A program made the position numbers and the translations under genes. The notes beneath the pieces were generated by a model. The model saw only the letters and a list, made by a program, of their open reading frames with translations, had not been told where the DNA came from and ran no database searches. Source: an uncultured bacterium (GTDB lineage Bacteria; Bacillota; Negativicutes; Acidaminococcales; Acidaminococcaceae). Taken from it: a stretch of DNA of 64,000 bases. The stretch spans positions 1 through 64,000 of the forward strand of contig CAJMQS010000003.1 of NCBI GenBank assembly GCA_905215645.1, given 5' to 3'. Below, one piece after another: positions 1 to 9,800 of this stretch (positions are counted from its first letter, which is position 1; each line of letters begins with the position of its first letter).

Positions 1-1373
1 TCCTCGACAGTGAGTTTGTGGGCAAATTCGCCGTAGGTCTTCCCGGCCTCAAACGTATATGTGGTCGTCGTGCCGTCGATGGTCTCGGTCGCCGTGCCAG
101 CAGAGACGATGGCCCGGCCTGCCGGGATGGCCGTCCAGGTGCCAAATCCCAGGATGGCGTTGGGGTTGCGGGAGTCGGTCAGCGAGGTGTAGATGCTGCC
201 GACCGGGAACACCTTTTGCAAGGCAGATGTGATGCCAGCGTTGACTGTGGTCGTGATGAGCGTCTTGAGGGCGGCGATGTCGATGGCCTGGCCCTTGTCG
301 TCGTTAGTCGCAGCCGTAGCATGGGAAACGTTGTTGACTTTGGCCGTTGTTTTGGTGGCGTCCTTATGGATAAAGGTGATTGTGTCGTTGGACACGGTGG
401 TGGACATGACAGCCCCGGCCATCTCGGTCTTGGTGTAGTAGTTGGATAGGTCTACCGTCCCGCTCTGGTCATCCCATCCGCTGCCGTTGTAGACCAGGTT
501 GTCCCCGGCCTTGATGGACGTCCCGTTGGCATCAGTTCCCCCGGCCGCCTTGACGTTGTACATATCACCTGTGCTGAGGCCTGTAGTCGGCAGGGCGGAG
601 TAGCTGGCCACGGAGCCCCTGTACTTGACTGCACTGGTAAGGGCCTGTAGGCCGCTGTTGACCTGGCTCTGGATGTTTTGGCAGCTGGCCAGGGCCGTCT
701 TGGCGTTGGTCTCATGGGTGGCTGCCGTGGTGGCAGAGCTTGCGGCGGCGCTGGCAGAGGATGCTGCTGCCGTCTGGCTGTTTTTGGCAGCCGTAGCGGA
801 CGTGGCGGCGGCACTGGCAGAGTTGGCAGCAGCAGTAGCGCTGGTGCTGGCATTGGTTGCCTTGGTGGATGCGGTAGAGGCAGAGCTTGCCGCACTGGAT
901 GCGCTGCTGGCCGCTGCTGTTGCCCGGTCCTTGCTGTATAGTGCCCAGGTCTTAGAGGACTGGGTCTTGCCCGTGGAGCTTGCCGTGTCGGCTGCCCCGT
1001 CCGGGGAGCTGGTGGACTCCGCCCAGGCCTTGGCCATATCCCGGGCGGCTATGGCGTCGTTGGCCACGTTTCGGGTGTTGTCTATCTCCACGTATGAGCT
1101 GGTGGCCGGGTTCCAGTAGTACCATTTCCCGGTATCATGGGCGATGTAGACGTTGGCCACGTCCCCCGTCTTGGGCAGTGCGGCCTTGTTTGCCACGTAG
1201 ACCCGGCCCCCGTTGATGGCATCGTGGAGGGCCTCCAAGTCGTTAGCCACGTAGTCAATCCACCCCGTACCCTCGGCGTTGGCCAGCGGGGTCTTCTTGC
1301 CAAATGCCCCGTCCTGGATGATGCTGTCGTTGGCATCCCGGAGCTCCGGGTGCTGGTATGCTTGTCGTTTCAT
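1..1373 (-). CDS. Phage tail fibre protein (3' end beyond window edge)
   Basis: The reading frame is open from the ATG at 1373 to the window edge, giving about 457 residues of a longer protein. Residues about 1-110 are globular and start MKRQAYQHPELRDAND. Residues about 135-215 are almost only Ala, Ser and Thr (AASSASSAASSAS and similar), typical of a trimeric fibre shaft. A later stretch, VFPVGSIYTS followed by GFGTWTAIPAGR, matches a segment common in phage tail fibre and tip proteins. The start overlaps the stop of the upstream 60-residue gene by four bases (ATGA). It probably mediates host attachment. No stop is seen, so the true C-terminal receptor-binding end is unknown. Confidence 0.85.
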   Translation of the reverse strand, partial: MKRQAYQHPELRDANDSIIQDGAFGKKTPLANAEGTGWIDYVANDLEALHDAINGGRVYVANKAALPKTGDVANVYIAHDTGKWYYWNPATSSYVEIDNTRNVANDAIAARDMAKAWAESTSSPDGAADTASSTGKTQSSKTWALYSKDRATAAASSASSAASSASTASTKATNASTSATAAANSASAAATSATAAKNSQTAAASSASAAASSATTAATHETNAKTALASCQNIQSQVNSGLQALTSAVKYRGSVASYSALPTTGLSTGDMYNVKAAGGTDANGTSIKAGDNLVYNGSGWDDQSGTVDLSNYYTKTEMAGAVMSTTVSNDTITFIHKDATKTTAKVNNVSHATAATNDDKGQAIDIAALKTLITTTVNAGITSALQKVFPVGSIYTSLTDSRNPNAILGFGTWTAIPAGRAIVSAGTATETIDGTTTTYTFEAGKTYGEFAHKLTVE

Positions 1374-1552
1374 TCGGCCACCTCCTTGGGCGGGTCGTAG
1401 ACCAGGGCTCCGTCACGGAGGACGTAGTCATGGGGATTGTCCACAGTTTTGTCACTGCCAAAAACGGTAGTACCGTCTACCGGCCCTGGCATCTGGTCGG
1501 CAAATCCGTAGCATCGCTTTGTTTTATCGTCAATCAGGTAAAAAATCATCAT
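1370..1552 (-). CDS. Small tail-tip-associated protein, function unknown
   Basis: A 60-residue protein starting MMIFYLIDDKTKRCYGF. It is translationally coupled on both sides: its ATG overlaps the stop of the large tail tip gene, and its own stop overlaps the start of the tail fibre gene. I do not recognise a domain. Small genes between a gpJ-like protein and a tail fibre are common in siphophages, and some encode fibre-associated or connector proteins; that role is inferred from position only. Confidence 0.7.
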   Translation of the reverse strand: MMIFYLIDDKTKRCYGFADQMPGPVDGTTVFGSDKTVDNPHDYVLRDGALVYDPPKEVAE

Positions 1553-4500
1553 TTTACTCCTATAATCCAGTAGGCCACCCAGTGGTCCTTGACGCTGTTG
1601 TCACAATAATAAGTCCGGCTGCCATACGCCTCTTTTAGCGTATCGTTATTACTAAAACTAGACGTATTAGATGTTGACAGCACTTGATAAGGCTGCTGCC
1701 AGTAGTGCCAAGTATCACCTCGATCTACCCCGCCTTGCGTATAGCAATCCCAGATACACTGACTCTCTGTGTAACCGGCTGGCAGAGGCACGGTGACGCA
1801 TCCATTATTGACATCATCATCAGCCCAAAGCACCCCACGCATGATAGTGACAGCTCTGACGTTGTAACCATTGATACGGATTGTGTTACCGTCTATAGTA
1901 CCGGATTTTAACGTCGCCCCGTAGATATTCCCGGAGTCGTCCACGCTAAAGCTCCCGCTGGAATTTTTAAAATTCGTTCCCACAATCTGCGTCCCGGTGA
2001 TGGTGCCACCCTTTAGACTACCCACGTTTGCCGTGATGGCGCTCAAAGAGTCCACGCTCATCTTGTCCGCCGTGACAGCCTTGGCCTGCAGCATCTTGCT
2101 AGTGACGATGTTATCGTCAAAGTAGGTCTCGCCGGTGATGTGGACCTTGGACCCGTCGATGAGGATGCTCTCCGGGCTCACATTGATTTGGTTGATGACA
2201 TCCCCCTCTTTAACTCGGAGGTTGATGGCGTCGTTGAGCTGGGTCAAGGCACTGTAGTTTTTATAACCGTCCTGGGCATTGAGGTTGTCCACCACGACGC
2301 TGACCTTTTTTTCGGCGTCTACGCCCTTGCTCAGCTGGTCCTTGATGGCTGCATTGACCTTGTCCAGGCTGATGGCCTCGTTTTTGATCATGGACTCGTC
2401 GATTTCGACCTTGACCGTCACCAGGGCCTCGTCCGATTTGCCGCCCTCACCAAAGGGGTCGTAGTAAGCCAGTCGCACAGCATAGACCCCGGCTCCACAG
2501 GTGCAGCTATAGACGTTGTTGGGCGTCCGGATGACGTCCTGGCTGTCGATATAGATGGCCATGCCGATGCAGCCGTTGGGGATGGCCCCGGCCATGATAC
2601 CAAAGCCTCCGATAGTCGCTGTCAGCTTGGGGACTGCCGGAGTCGGCGGCAGGGCCTTGCTGTATTTGAGGGTAGCGGGGTCGGAGTACTTGCCCAGGGC
2701 ATTGCAGGCATAGAGATACAGCGTCCCGGTCCGGGAGGTCAGTGTCAGCGATGCTTTTAAGCCGTTGGTCCGTGCCAGCAGGCTGGCCCCCTCGACTCCC
2801 GGGTGGTTGTCCAAACGCAGCTCGTAAAAGCTGATGTCTGTGTTGGTGACCTCTTTCCAGGTGGCCACAGCGGCGGCCCCAAAGTCGACGGTAAAGCCGT
2901 CCGGAGTGTTGGGGATGTATGTCTTGAGGGCCACCACGATGTCCTTGCTGGGGGCCAGGTCAGGGCTGGTGGATGTGCCCCACTCGTCGACGGTGGTCAC
3001 GCAGATCCGGTAGGTGTCTCCTACGACTGCCTGGGGGATGACCACCTGGTCCTTGCCGGATCCGCCAAAGATCCACTCGCCGCTAAAGCCCATGCTGTCA
3101 ACGCTGACTCCCTCGGCGGCAGCCAGGTTGTCCACCTGCCCGTGGTCCGTCTTGTACCAGACCCGGCCCTCCAGGTAAGAGTCCAGTGCAGGAGGCGTCC
3201 ACTTGACAACGATGTCATAGCGGCTGACCCCGTCGGCCTGCTGCCGGTATCGGTTGTAGCAGGTGATGCCCGTCACAGGTGGGATGTAGTAGGGTTGGAT
3301 GGTGTACTGGTAGGCTTTGACTTTACTCAAATCCTGGTTTCCGGCCCCAAAAATGTTGTAGGATACAAATTTTAACCAGATCTTTTTGCCGATGTCCGAC
3401 TTAGTAAATGGCGCCTTGAGCAGGGTGGAGTCCATGCGGGCAAACTGCACACCAGCCCTGTGAGCGGCGGCGGTCGTAAAATACTGTCCCCGGATGCACC
3501 CGGACAGCTGCCAGTCGCCATTGCTCAGCAGGGTTGCCGTCTGGTAGCTAAAGCACTCTCCATCTACCCAGCAGAGGGTGTTGCCTCTCTCTGCATCCTG
3601 GGCGGTCCCGCTTAAAAAGTCCCCATTGCTGGAGACCTCCAGGGTGGTGGCGTCCTTTGTGACGTCAGCGGCCAGGGTGCCGATCCGGGCGGAGTTGGTG
3701 ATCATGCCGATGGAGCGGTAGGTAGTCCCATCGTCGGAGGCGTAGACCTCGCAGCCGCCCCAGAGGTCACCCTTGCCTTTGGCCCCGATCCACAGCTCCA
3801 GGCCGTTGGTGGTCAGATCTGCCGGGGGCTGGATCAGCACGGGGGTGTCCGTGTCGGGAGCTGTCACATTGTAGTCGACGTAGGGGCGGTCCAGACTGTG
3901 GACGTCGTACTGGGGAGCCGTCACGTCCATGGGCGGCACGCTGACAGCCGTAAAAGTCAGCACCCCGTTGGTGCCCTCTGTGACGGAGCTGATCCGGACC
4001 ACCTGCTTGTCCAGGCCGATGGATGGATCCGTAAGGGTGACCAAATCGCCCACCTCCAGACGGCAAAACGCCCAGTCTAGCTTAAAAGTGTACTGGTTGC
4101 GTCCATAGATGGCCTTCCGGGCCAGTGCCTCGGCCAGCTTTACCGCTCGCTCTTTGGTATAAAACCAGTGGGCCTTGGTGGTGGATGCCTGCCGGACGCC
4201 GTGCTCTGCAATGTCCTTGCTCAGGGCATAGGATACGGTCTCCTTGTCGTAGGAGTTTTTACGGCTGATAAACTCCACGGGGTACTGGTTGTACACCTCA
4301 GAGCTGTCCTTGCGGCTGTAGGTCACCAGGGTGGCCCCGCTCTGGGGGAGCAGGTCATCCGGGGTCAGGGCATAGCGGATGGTGGTATCGGGTTTCCAGC
4401 TGCCGTGCGCCTGGTCGTCCAGGACCACGATCTTGTAGTGATCATTGGACCAAAACATATAGGCGTTGGTGAGGTTGATGATCTCGTTGATGATCTCCCG

Positions 4501-5169
4501 GGTCTCCCGGGCTGTGGTATCGTCCATAGGGCTGGAGATCAGCAGGTCGTTTTCTCGGCAGTAAGTCCGATAGTTGTCCAGGCCGTCGATGTCCACGCCG
4601 GAGAGCCCGGTTTTGTCCAGGATGTACCTGATCACGTCGGCCGGGTTGGCGTCTGTGTAGTCACCGGTGCTGAGCAGCTTGCCACGGATTTCAAAGTTGT
4701 AGGTGGGAAAAGTGGCATTATCGCCCAGATCTACCACCCCGGCCATGTAGGCCAGACCCTTGTAAGGCAGGGCCTTGTCCGGGTGTTTGCCCTGGACATA
4801 AGCCCAGGGTTGCTGTGTATCCGTGCCGGTCCAGCAGGTCAGGCCGATGTTGTCATTCGGGTAGTCGTAGACTGACTTCCCAACCCACACCTTGCCGATG
4901 CCGTTGATGGGTCCCTCGCACAAGCCCAGGATGGTGGCCACAGTGTAGGTATAGGTGATGGTGACAGTCTTTTTCCGTCCACCCTTCCCGGCCTTGTGGC
5001 TCTCCCGATGCTCGTGAGCCGTAAAATCATCGTAGTAGATGACGTTGCCAGACCTACGGGTGGTGCCAAAGACCTCGGGGACAGCGGATCCATACTCGGC
5101 CGTCGTGACCGTAAAGTTGGAGATCTTGTCCGCCCGGTTGTAGGTCGTGTGTGATTTAAATATCCCCAT
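1549..5169 (-). CDS. Tail tip attachment protein J / GTA host-specificity-like protein
   Basis: At 1206 residues this has the size and position of lambda gpJ or the gene transfer agent host-specificity protein, at the end of the DUF2460-DUF2163-NlpC series. Residues about 1-450 look like the conserved tail-hub part (opening MGIFKSHTTYNRADKI, with YTYTVATILGLCEGPINGIG). Fibronectin-like beta-rich segments lie at about 600-900. Residues about 930-1090 are helical and repetitive (ITGETYFDDNIVTSKMLQAK), as in J-type C-terminal regions. The last 110 or so residues are a distinct tip rich in Asn, Ser and aromatics, and their DNA is visibly more AT-rich than the rest of the gene, suggesting exchange of the receptor-binding end. 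The start overlaps the stop of the upstream peptidase gene. Confidence 0.88.
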   Translation of the reverse strand: MGIFKSHTTYNRADKISNFTVTTAEYGSAVPEVFGTTRRSGNVIYYDDFTAHEHRESHKAGKGGRKKTVTITYTYTVATILGLCEGPINGIGKVWVGKSVYDYPNDNIGLTCWTGTDTQQPWAYVQGKHPDKALPYKGLAYMAGVVDLGDNATFPTYNFEIRGKLLSTGDYTDANPADVIRYILDKTGLSGVDIDGLDNYRTYCRENDLLISSPMDDTTARETREIINEIINLTNAYMFWSNDHYKIVVLDDQAHGSWKPDTTIRYALTPDDLLPQSGATLVTYSRKDSSEVYNQYPVEFISRKNSYDKETVSYALSKDIAEHGVRQASTTKAHWFYTKERAVKLAEALARKAIYGRNQYTFKLDWAFCRLEVGDLVTLTDPSIGLDKQVVRISSVTEGTNGVLTFTAVSVPPMDVTAPQYDVHSLDRPYVDYNVTAPDTDTPVLIQPPADLTTNGLELWIGAKGKGDLWGGCEVYASDDGTTYRSIGMITNSARIGTLAADVTKDATTLEVSSNGDFLSGTAQDAERGNTLCWVDGECFSYQTATLLSNGDWQLSGCIRGQYFTTAAAHRAGVQFARMDSTLLKAPFTKSDIGKKIWLKFVSYNIFGAGNQDLSKVKAYQYTIQPYYIPPVTGITCYNRYRQQADGVSRYDIVVKWTPPALDSYLEGRVWYKTDHGQVDNLAAAEGVSVDSMGFSGEWIFGGSGKDQVVIPQAVVGDTYRICVTTVDEWGTSTSPDLAPSKDIVVALKTYIPNTPDGFTVDFGAAAVATWKEVTNTDISFYELRLDNHPGVEGASLLARTNGLKASLTLTSRTGTLYLYACNALGKYSDPATLKYSKALPPTPAVPKLTATIGGFGIMAGAIPNGCIGMAIYIDSQDVIRTPNNVYSCTCGAGVYAVRLAYYDPFGEGGKSDEALVTVKVEIDESMIKNEAISLDKVNAAIKDQLSKGVDAEKKVSVVVDNLNAQDGYKNYSALTQLNDAINLRVKEGDVINQINVSPESILIDGSKVHITGETYFDDNIVTSKMLQAKAVTADKMSVDSLSAITANVGSLKGGTITGTQIVGTNFKNSSGSFSVDDSGNIYGATLKSGTIDGNTIRINGYNVRAVTIMRGVLWADDDVNNGCVTVPLPAGYTESQCIWDCYTQGGVDRGDTWHYWQQPYQVLSTSNTSSFSNNDTLKEAYGSRTYYCDNSVKDHWVAYWIIGVK

Positions 5170-5632
5170 GGGTTAGCACCTCCTTGTATTTGTCTGGATC
5201 AAAGCGGTAGATTGCTCTCAACCGGCTGCATCCGTGGGCGTCCACAAACATGACCTCATCCAGATCCGACAGGATGACGCCCTTGTCGATGACCGCATGA
5301 CAGATTTGGCCATGGCCGATATAGACGCCGCCATGGCTGATACACCGGCCAAATTGGTAAAGTAAAAAATCCCCCGGCTGCATGGTCTCAACCTTGTCGC
5401 AATAGGTCTGGACGTAGTGCAAAAACCACTCGTCGGAGTGGTGCAGATGCCACTCATTGCTGTATGGCTTGATGGGGATGCTGTCCTTGGCCACGGCTCC
5501 GGAGTCCTCCAGACTGGCAATGAGTAACATGCCGCAATCCACGCCCCTGCCCTTGACCCGGGCCATGTTGATATGGGGAGTCCCCAGCCAGGTCAGGGAT
5601 GCCCGGGCGATCTTGTCTCCGATTGTGCTCAT
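5156..5632 (-). CDS. NlpC/P60-type tail assembly peptidase
   Basis: A 158-residue cysteine peptidase of the NlpC/P60 fold. The catalytic Cys is in GRGVDCGMLLIAS (about residue 33) and the catalytic His in CISHGGVYIGHG (about residue 100), with the usual spacing. It corresponds to lambda gpK or the GTA peptidase, which sits in the tail tip and helps cleave the peptidoglycan cross-peptide during DNA entry. It overlaps both neighbours by short coupled stop/start junctions. The family call is firm; the exact cleavage site is not known. Confidence 0.92.
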   Translation of the reverse strand: MSTIGDKIARASLTWLGTPHINMARVKGRGVDCGMLLIASLEDSGAVAKDSIPIKPYSNEWHLHHSDEWFLHYVQTYCDKVETMQPGDFLLYQFGRCISHGGVYIGHGQICHAVIDKGVILSDLDEVMFVDAHGCSRLRAIYRFDPDKYKEVLTHGDI

Positions 5633-6213
5633 AGCAGCACCTCCTTTTGAGGGACAAATGGAGCGATCAGGCAGGTCTCCTCGCTGGCCTGGCTGGAGAT
5701 GACGTTGGAGTCGCTATTAAGGGTGTAGGTCCCCTGTGGGTAGTATTTGCGCAGAGGGAACTGCATGTTTAGCCCCTGCGTCTTGCTCTTGACGGTCAGC
5801 TCCACTTTGATGCCTCCGGCCTGCTTGACCTCTACCTGGCCACCAAAGAGGGCGATAGCTCCCACCACCGTCTGCCCGTTAAAAAAGCAGCGGCTCAGAT
5901 AGAGCTTAGCCTGGTCCAGGGTCCCGTCATGGGCCGCCTGTAAAAATGCTTTGCTCTCCAGGCTGTCATTTTTGTCACAGTATACCGTGACGGTCATGGA
6001 GTCCACGCTGATGCTCGGGTTTGTCTTGATCTGCTGCCTGCTCAGCAGCAGGGCGTTGTGCCGGTAGATGCTGCCGTTGTAGGTGATGTCCTGATCCGTG
6101 TCGCAGTACCTGTAGGTGTTGCCGGAGTCCAGCACCAGGTCATACAGGTCGCAGCTGGTGAGGCTTTTGACAGTGCTCAGATAGGACGCCAGGTCCTTAG
6201 ATACGTCTTTCAT
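5629..6213 (-). CDS. DUF2163 / minor tail protein L-like baseplate protein
   Basis: 194 residues, starting MKDVSKDLASYLSTVKSL. The N-terminal part (SCDLYDLVLDSGNTYRYCDT) fits the DUF2163 family, which in gene transfer agents and many siphophages forms part of the tail tip hub beside the NlpC peptidase. It corresponds in position to lambda gpL. The C-terminal half holds several Cys residues, including one near SSQASEETCLIAP, which could hold an iron-sulfur site as in gpL; that is only a suggestion. The stop overlaps the peptidase start. Confidence 0.85.
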   Translation of the reverse strand: MKDVSKDLASYLSTVKSLTSCDLYDLVLDSGNTYRYCDTDQDITYNGSIYRHNALLLSRQQIKTNPSISVDSMTVTVYCDKNDSLESKAFLQAAHDGTLDQAKLYLSRCFFNGQTVVGAIALFGGQVEVKQAGGIKVELTVKSKTQGLNMQFPLRKYYPQGTYTLNSDSNVISSQASEETCLIAPFVPQKEVLL

Positions 6214-6224
6214 GGCTGGTCACC

Positions 6225-6794
6225 TCACCTTACTGTGACCAGCTTGAAGCTGCTGGTCCGATTGATGTTGTCGTACTCATGCTCGATCTCGATGCCGTCT
6301 CCGGAGAGATACACCTGCCAGTAGTAGCGGTAGTCGGCTTTGACAAGCGCCGTGGCGGACGGCAGCGTGCTAAATTTGATCTGACCGCCTGCCGTGAGGC
6401 TGTACTTGCTGCTGTCTTGCTTGACGTTATCCACATATACACTCAGGTTATCCACATAGGTCACCGGCTCTACGTAGTCACCCATCTGCATCAGAGGCTG
6501 GTATAGACCGCTGCTGACCATGGGGAGCTGGAGGCCTTTGACCTGGTAGTCCTCTGCGTCCAGCCAGTAAAAAGGAGTCAGTGCTCCTTTGAGCTTAGCC
6601 ACAAACCCATGGAGGGCTCTGGCCTCCTCGTCCGTCAGGTAGTTGACCTTGACCTTGATGGTCCACTCCGGGTACAGCTGATTAGTCAGGGCCCGGCGCA
6701 TGCCGGACCCTGAAGTCTGTACCTGGGTACTCCATTTTTGAGATTTAGTCGACTCGTAAGCGATCTTGCAAGCCGGGAAAAACAGTCTGCTCAT
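6225..6794 (-). CDS. DUF2460-like distal tail protein
   Basis: 189 residues. The start MSRLFFPACKIAYESTKSQ and the pattern YPEWTIKVKVNYLTDEEARA followed by FYWLDAEDYQVKG fit the DUF2460 distal tail / baseplate family, which joins the tail tube to the tip hub. It lies directly between the tape measure gene and the DUF2163 gene, the same order as in gene transfer agents. The family assignment comes from motif pattern and gene order; a profile search would settle it. Confidence 0.82.
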   Translation of the reverse strand: MSRLFFPACKIAYESTKSQKWSTQVQTSGSGMRRALTNQLYPEWTIKVKVNYLTDEEARALHGFVAKLKGALTPFYWLDAEDYQVKGLQLPMVSSGLYQPLMQMGDYVEPVTYVDNLSVYVDNVKQDSSKYSLTAGGQIKFSTLPSATALVKADYRYYWQVYLSGDGIEIEHEYDNINRTSSFKLVTVR

Positions 6795-6810
6795 AGTCCT
6801 CTATCACCCC

Positions 6811-9800
6811 TTACCATACCCCGGTGCTCCCGGTAAAATCTCTGTCGTTGTCCAGCAGCAGCTGCTTGATGGCGTTACCACCGCCGTTGCGCAGGAAATC
6901 CATAAAGCTGGAGACATCCAGGGCGCTCACGTTGAGGTTGATGGGTCTCCCTGCTTTGAGGATGATACCCCCGCCGCCGGAGCCGCTCACCAGGCCGCCG
7001 CTGGCAAAATGCCGGATGCTGCGTCCCTGGTTGATGGCATCCAGGAGCGGAGCACCCACCCGGGACACTGCGTCAGCACTAATGACGTACTCGCCATTGG
7101 ACAGCATAGCCGGTATAGAGTCGCTGGTGCTGGTGCCCGGGCCGCTGATATAGCCCCCAGAGGCAAAGCCAAAGATGCCGATGCCTCCGGAAACGGACAT
7201 GGTCTCCAGTGCCAGGGATGCGCTCAGTGCGGCAGCGCCCAGGGCAGTAATGGAGGCGGTCGCAGCAACGGTGGTGGCAGATTCGGCCGGTTTGGTCGTC
7301 ATGTTGAGCACTCCCTGGACGACGTTGTAAGCACCTACCAGGTTACCAGCTGTACCGGTCGCCCCGCCCATGGCAGTGACTGCCGTGGTGGCCGTGTTGA
7401 GCCCGGTGCTCAGTGCGCTCAAGCCGGTAGACAAAGCTCCCACGCCCATATCTCCCACGCTGATTCCTGCAGCGTTTCCTCCGGATCCATTGCCTCCTCC
7501 GCCAAAGATGCTCCCAAAATTGTTAAACAGTCCGGCCATGGATGCGTCTCCAATGATGCTCAAACCGCCACCCTGGGCGCCATTGTTGCCGTCCAGGAAT
7601 CCGCCGAAGAGGCTGGTGACGATCTGCGCCGCCCACTTTTTAGTGATTTGATTGACGATCTCCAGCATGATGCTGTCAAAGAGATCCAGGATGGAGTCAG
7701 TAAAGCTGTTTTCTCCCGTAAAGAGATTGGTAAAAAAGTCCTGGAGCCCTGTCTGGGCCTTTTCGGCTACGGCCGTCATCTGCTCATCAACAGATACGTT
7801 GGCGGCCTTCCACATGTCGTAGTACCTCTCCATGGCTTCGGTCCGTCCATCCCAGTCCCGGCTGTCCTTGCCTTCCTGGCTGTTCAGGACGCCCTGAAGC
7901 TGGATCATGTCGTGGGCCTTGATGGCGTACTCAACCTGACGGTCAAAGGACTCCCGGTAGGCGTCAGCCCGTTTCTGTGCGGCGGCCTCCGTCTGGGCTG
8001 TGTACCAATCCTCGACGGCAGCCATGGCCTCCTTGTCGTCCTTGTTCTTGGCCACATTTTTGAGGCGCTCGTCCCGCTCTTTGTTGAGGGCGTCGAGGTT
8101 GCTTTGATACTCGGCATCGGCCAGGCTCTTGTAGTCACCTTTGACCTCGGCATTGGCCTTGGCCGTATCGGTGACCAGCTTGTCCAGGTTTTCTTTGCGC
8201 TGCTTTTCCACCTTGTCCATCATGGTGGTCTGATAGGTGGCCAGCTCCTGGGTAAGGGCCTTAATGGCAGCAGCCGGGACCCCGTCCTTTTGGAGTTGAG
8301 CGATCTCCTGGGCTTTTTTGCGGACATCCTCGGCCACGCTGGCCATGCCGGACTCGTAGGTGGTGCCGGTCTCCTTGCCGATGGCATCCCGCATGGACAC
8401 AAAGAGCTGGAGTGCCCGGTCCTTGGCCTCCTGGAGTCTCTTGAGAGCCTCCTGTTGTTTGCGCTGGTCGGGCAGCATGCTCTCGGTAGCGGTCTGGTTG
8501 CCCGTAAACTGGGCGATGGAGCCGTAGCCGGTGATGCCGAACTCATTATTCCACCCGGACAGGCTCCAGGTCCGCACCCCACCAGATGAGTCACGGCTCC
8601 GCACCTGGTCGTTGCCGATGTACATGCCAGCGTGCTCGCCACTGGATACAAAGTCCCCAACCTGTGGCACATAGCCAGATCCAACATCATACCAGGCACC
8701 TCTGGAGGCAAAAGCACTCTCCAGATTATCTACCCGTGCCGTATAGAGTCCGGTGACCCCGGCGGCGGCGTACATGGTGGACACAAAGGAAGCACAGGAC
8801 CGCTCCATGTCACTGGTCAGATCAGGGTTTATCCACTGGAGTCCCTCCTCCACGCTGGTAGCCTGTTGGGCTGCCAGCTGTCCGATGGGGACCTGGACCT
8901 CTACAGGTTTTGGCTCGGCGGCCGCCTTGGGCACAGATGCCTTGGCCCCGCTGCTCTCTTTGTCGGTCACAGCCTGGAGCTTGGCCATAGCCTCCTCCAT
9001 GGAGGCCTTAAAGTCATCGATGCTCTTATCCGTGGCCGGTTTCTCGGCTCCGGTCTTGGCCTGCTCGGCTTCCTGTTTTTTCTGCTCGTTCATTTGGTCC
9101 AGGACTCCGGCCAGGTCCTCGTCGCTTACATCGCTGTACTTGTAGGTTCCCTCCCGCATGGCGATGGCTTCGGCGTCGTTGACTTCCCGGAGCTTCCATT
9201 GGCCATCAATTTTTTTGTAATCCTGGCCATTGTACTGGACTACATCCTCGTAGTACTCCTTATTAAATTGTGCCTTTTTATACTCAAAGAGCTTGTATGT
9301 CGCATAACCGATGGCAGCCGCCACGCCCATCCAGCCCCCGATTAGTCCCCAGATGGCCGACTTGATGGTCCCGATGGCCGTGACGCTGGTGGCCGCTGCG
9401 CCTACCGTCTTGACGGCTGCCCCGGTGGCTGCCGTACCCGTGGTGGCGATGGCTGCAGAGGTCACTGCTGCCTGTCCGGCCACCTTGGCACCGGCTGCAC
9501 CCTGGACGGCTGCCGACTCGGTGGCCGCCGCATTGACCTGGGCATAAGCCGCCGTCATGGCGTTGCGGATAGCAGCGGCTTCTTCCGCAGCCTGGATTTC
9601 CCTCTGCTTTACAAACTTTGCGTAGATGGCGGTCTTTTCCGCTTCGGTGGCCTGCATGGTGGACAGGCTCTGATAGTATGCCTTTTCTTCCGCCAGGGCC
9701 GCCGCCTGGACCATCTTGATGCGCTTTTCGATGGCCTTTTCCTGGACCCGGGTCAGGGCCTCCTCAGCCGCCGTAGATCCGGCAGAGCCAAAGAGACCGC

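Noticed and set aside
625..1119. Rightward hydrophobic Ala/Leu-rich frame of 164 residues
   Set aside because: It is the antisense of the Ala/Ser-rich fibre shaft on the minus strand; it has no ribosome site and its composition is explained by the GCN-rich repeat.
6766..8589. Long rightward open frame (607 residues) opposite the tape measure gene
   Set aside because: No ribosome site or family resemblance; long antisense frames are common in GC-rich DNA, and the minus-strand tape measure protein is certain.
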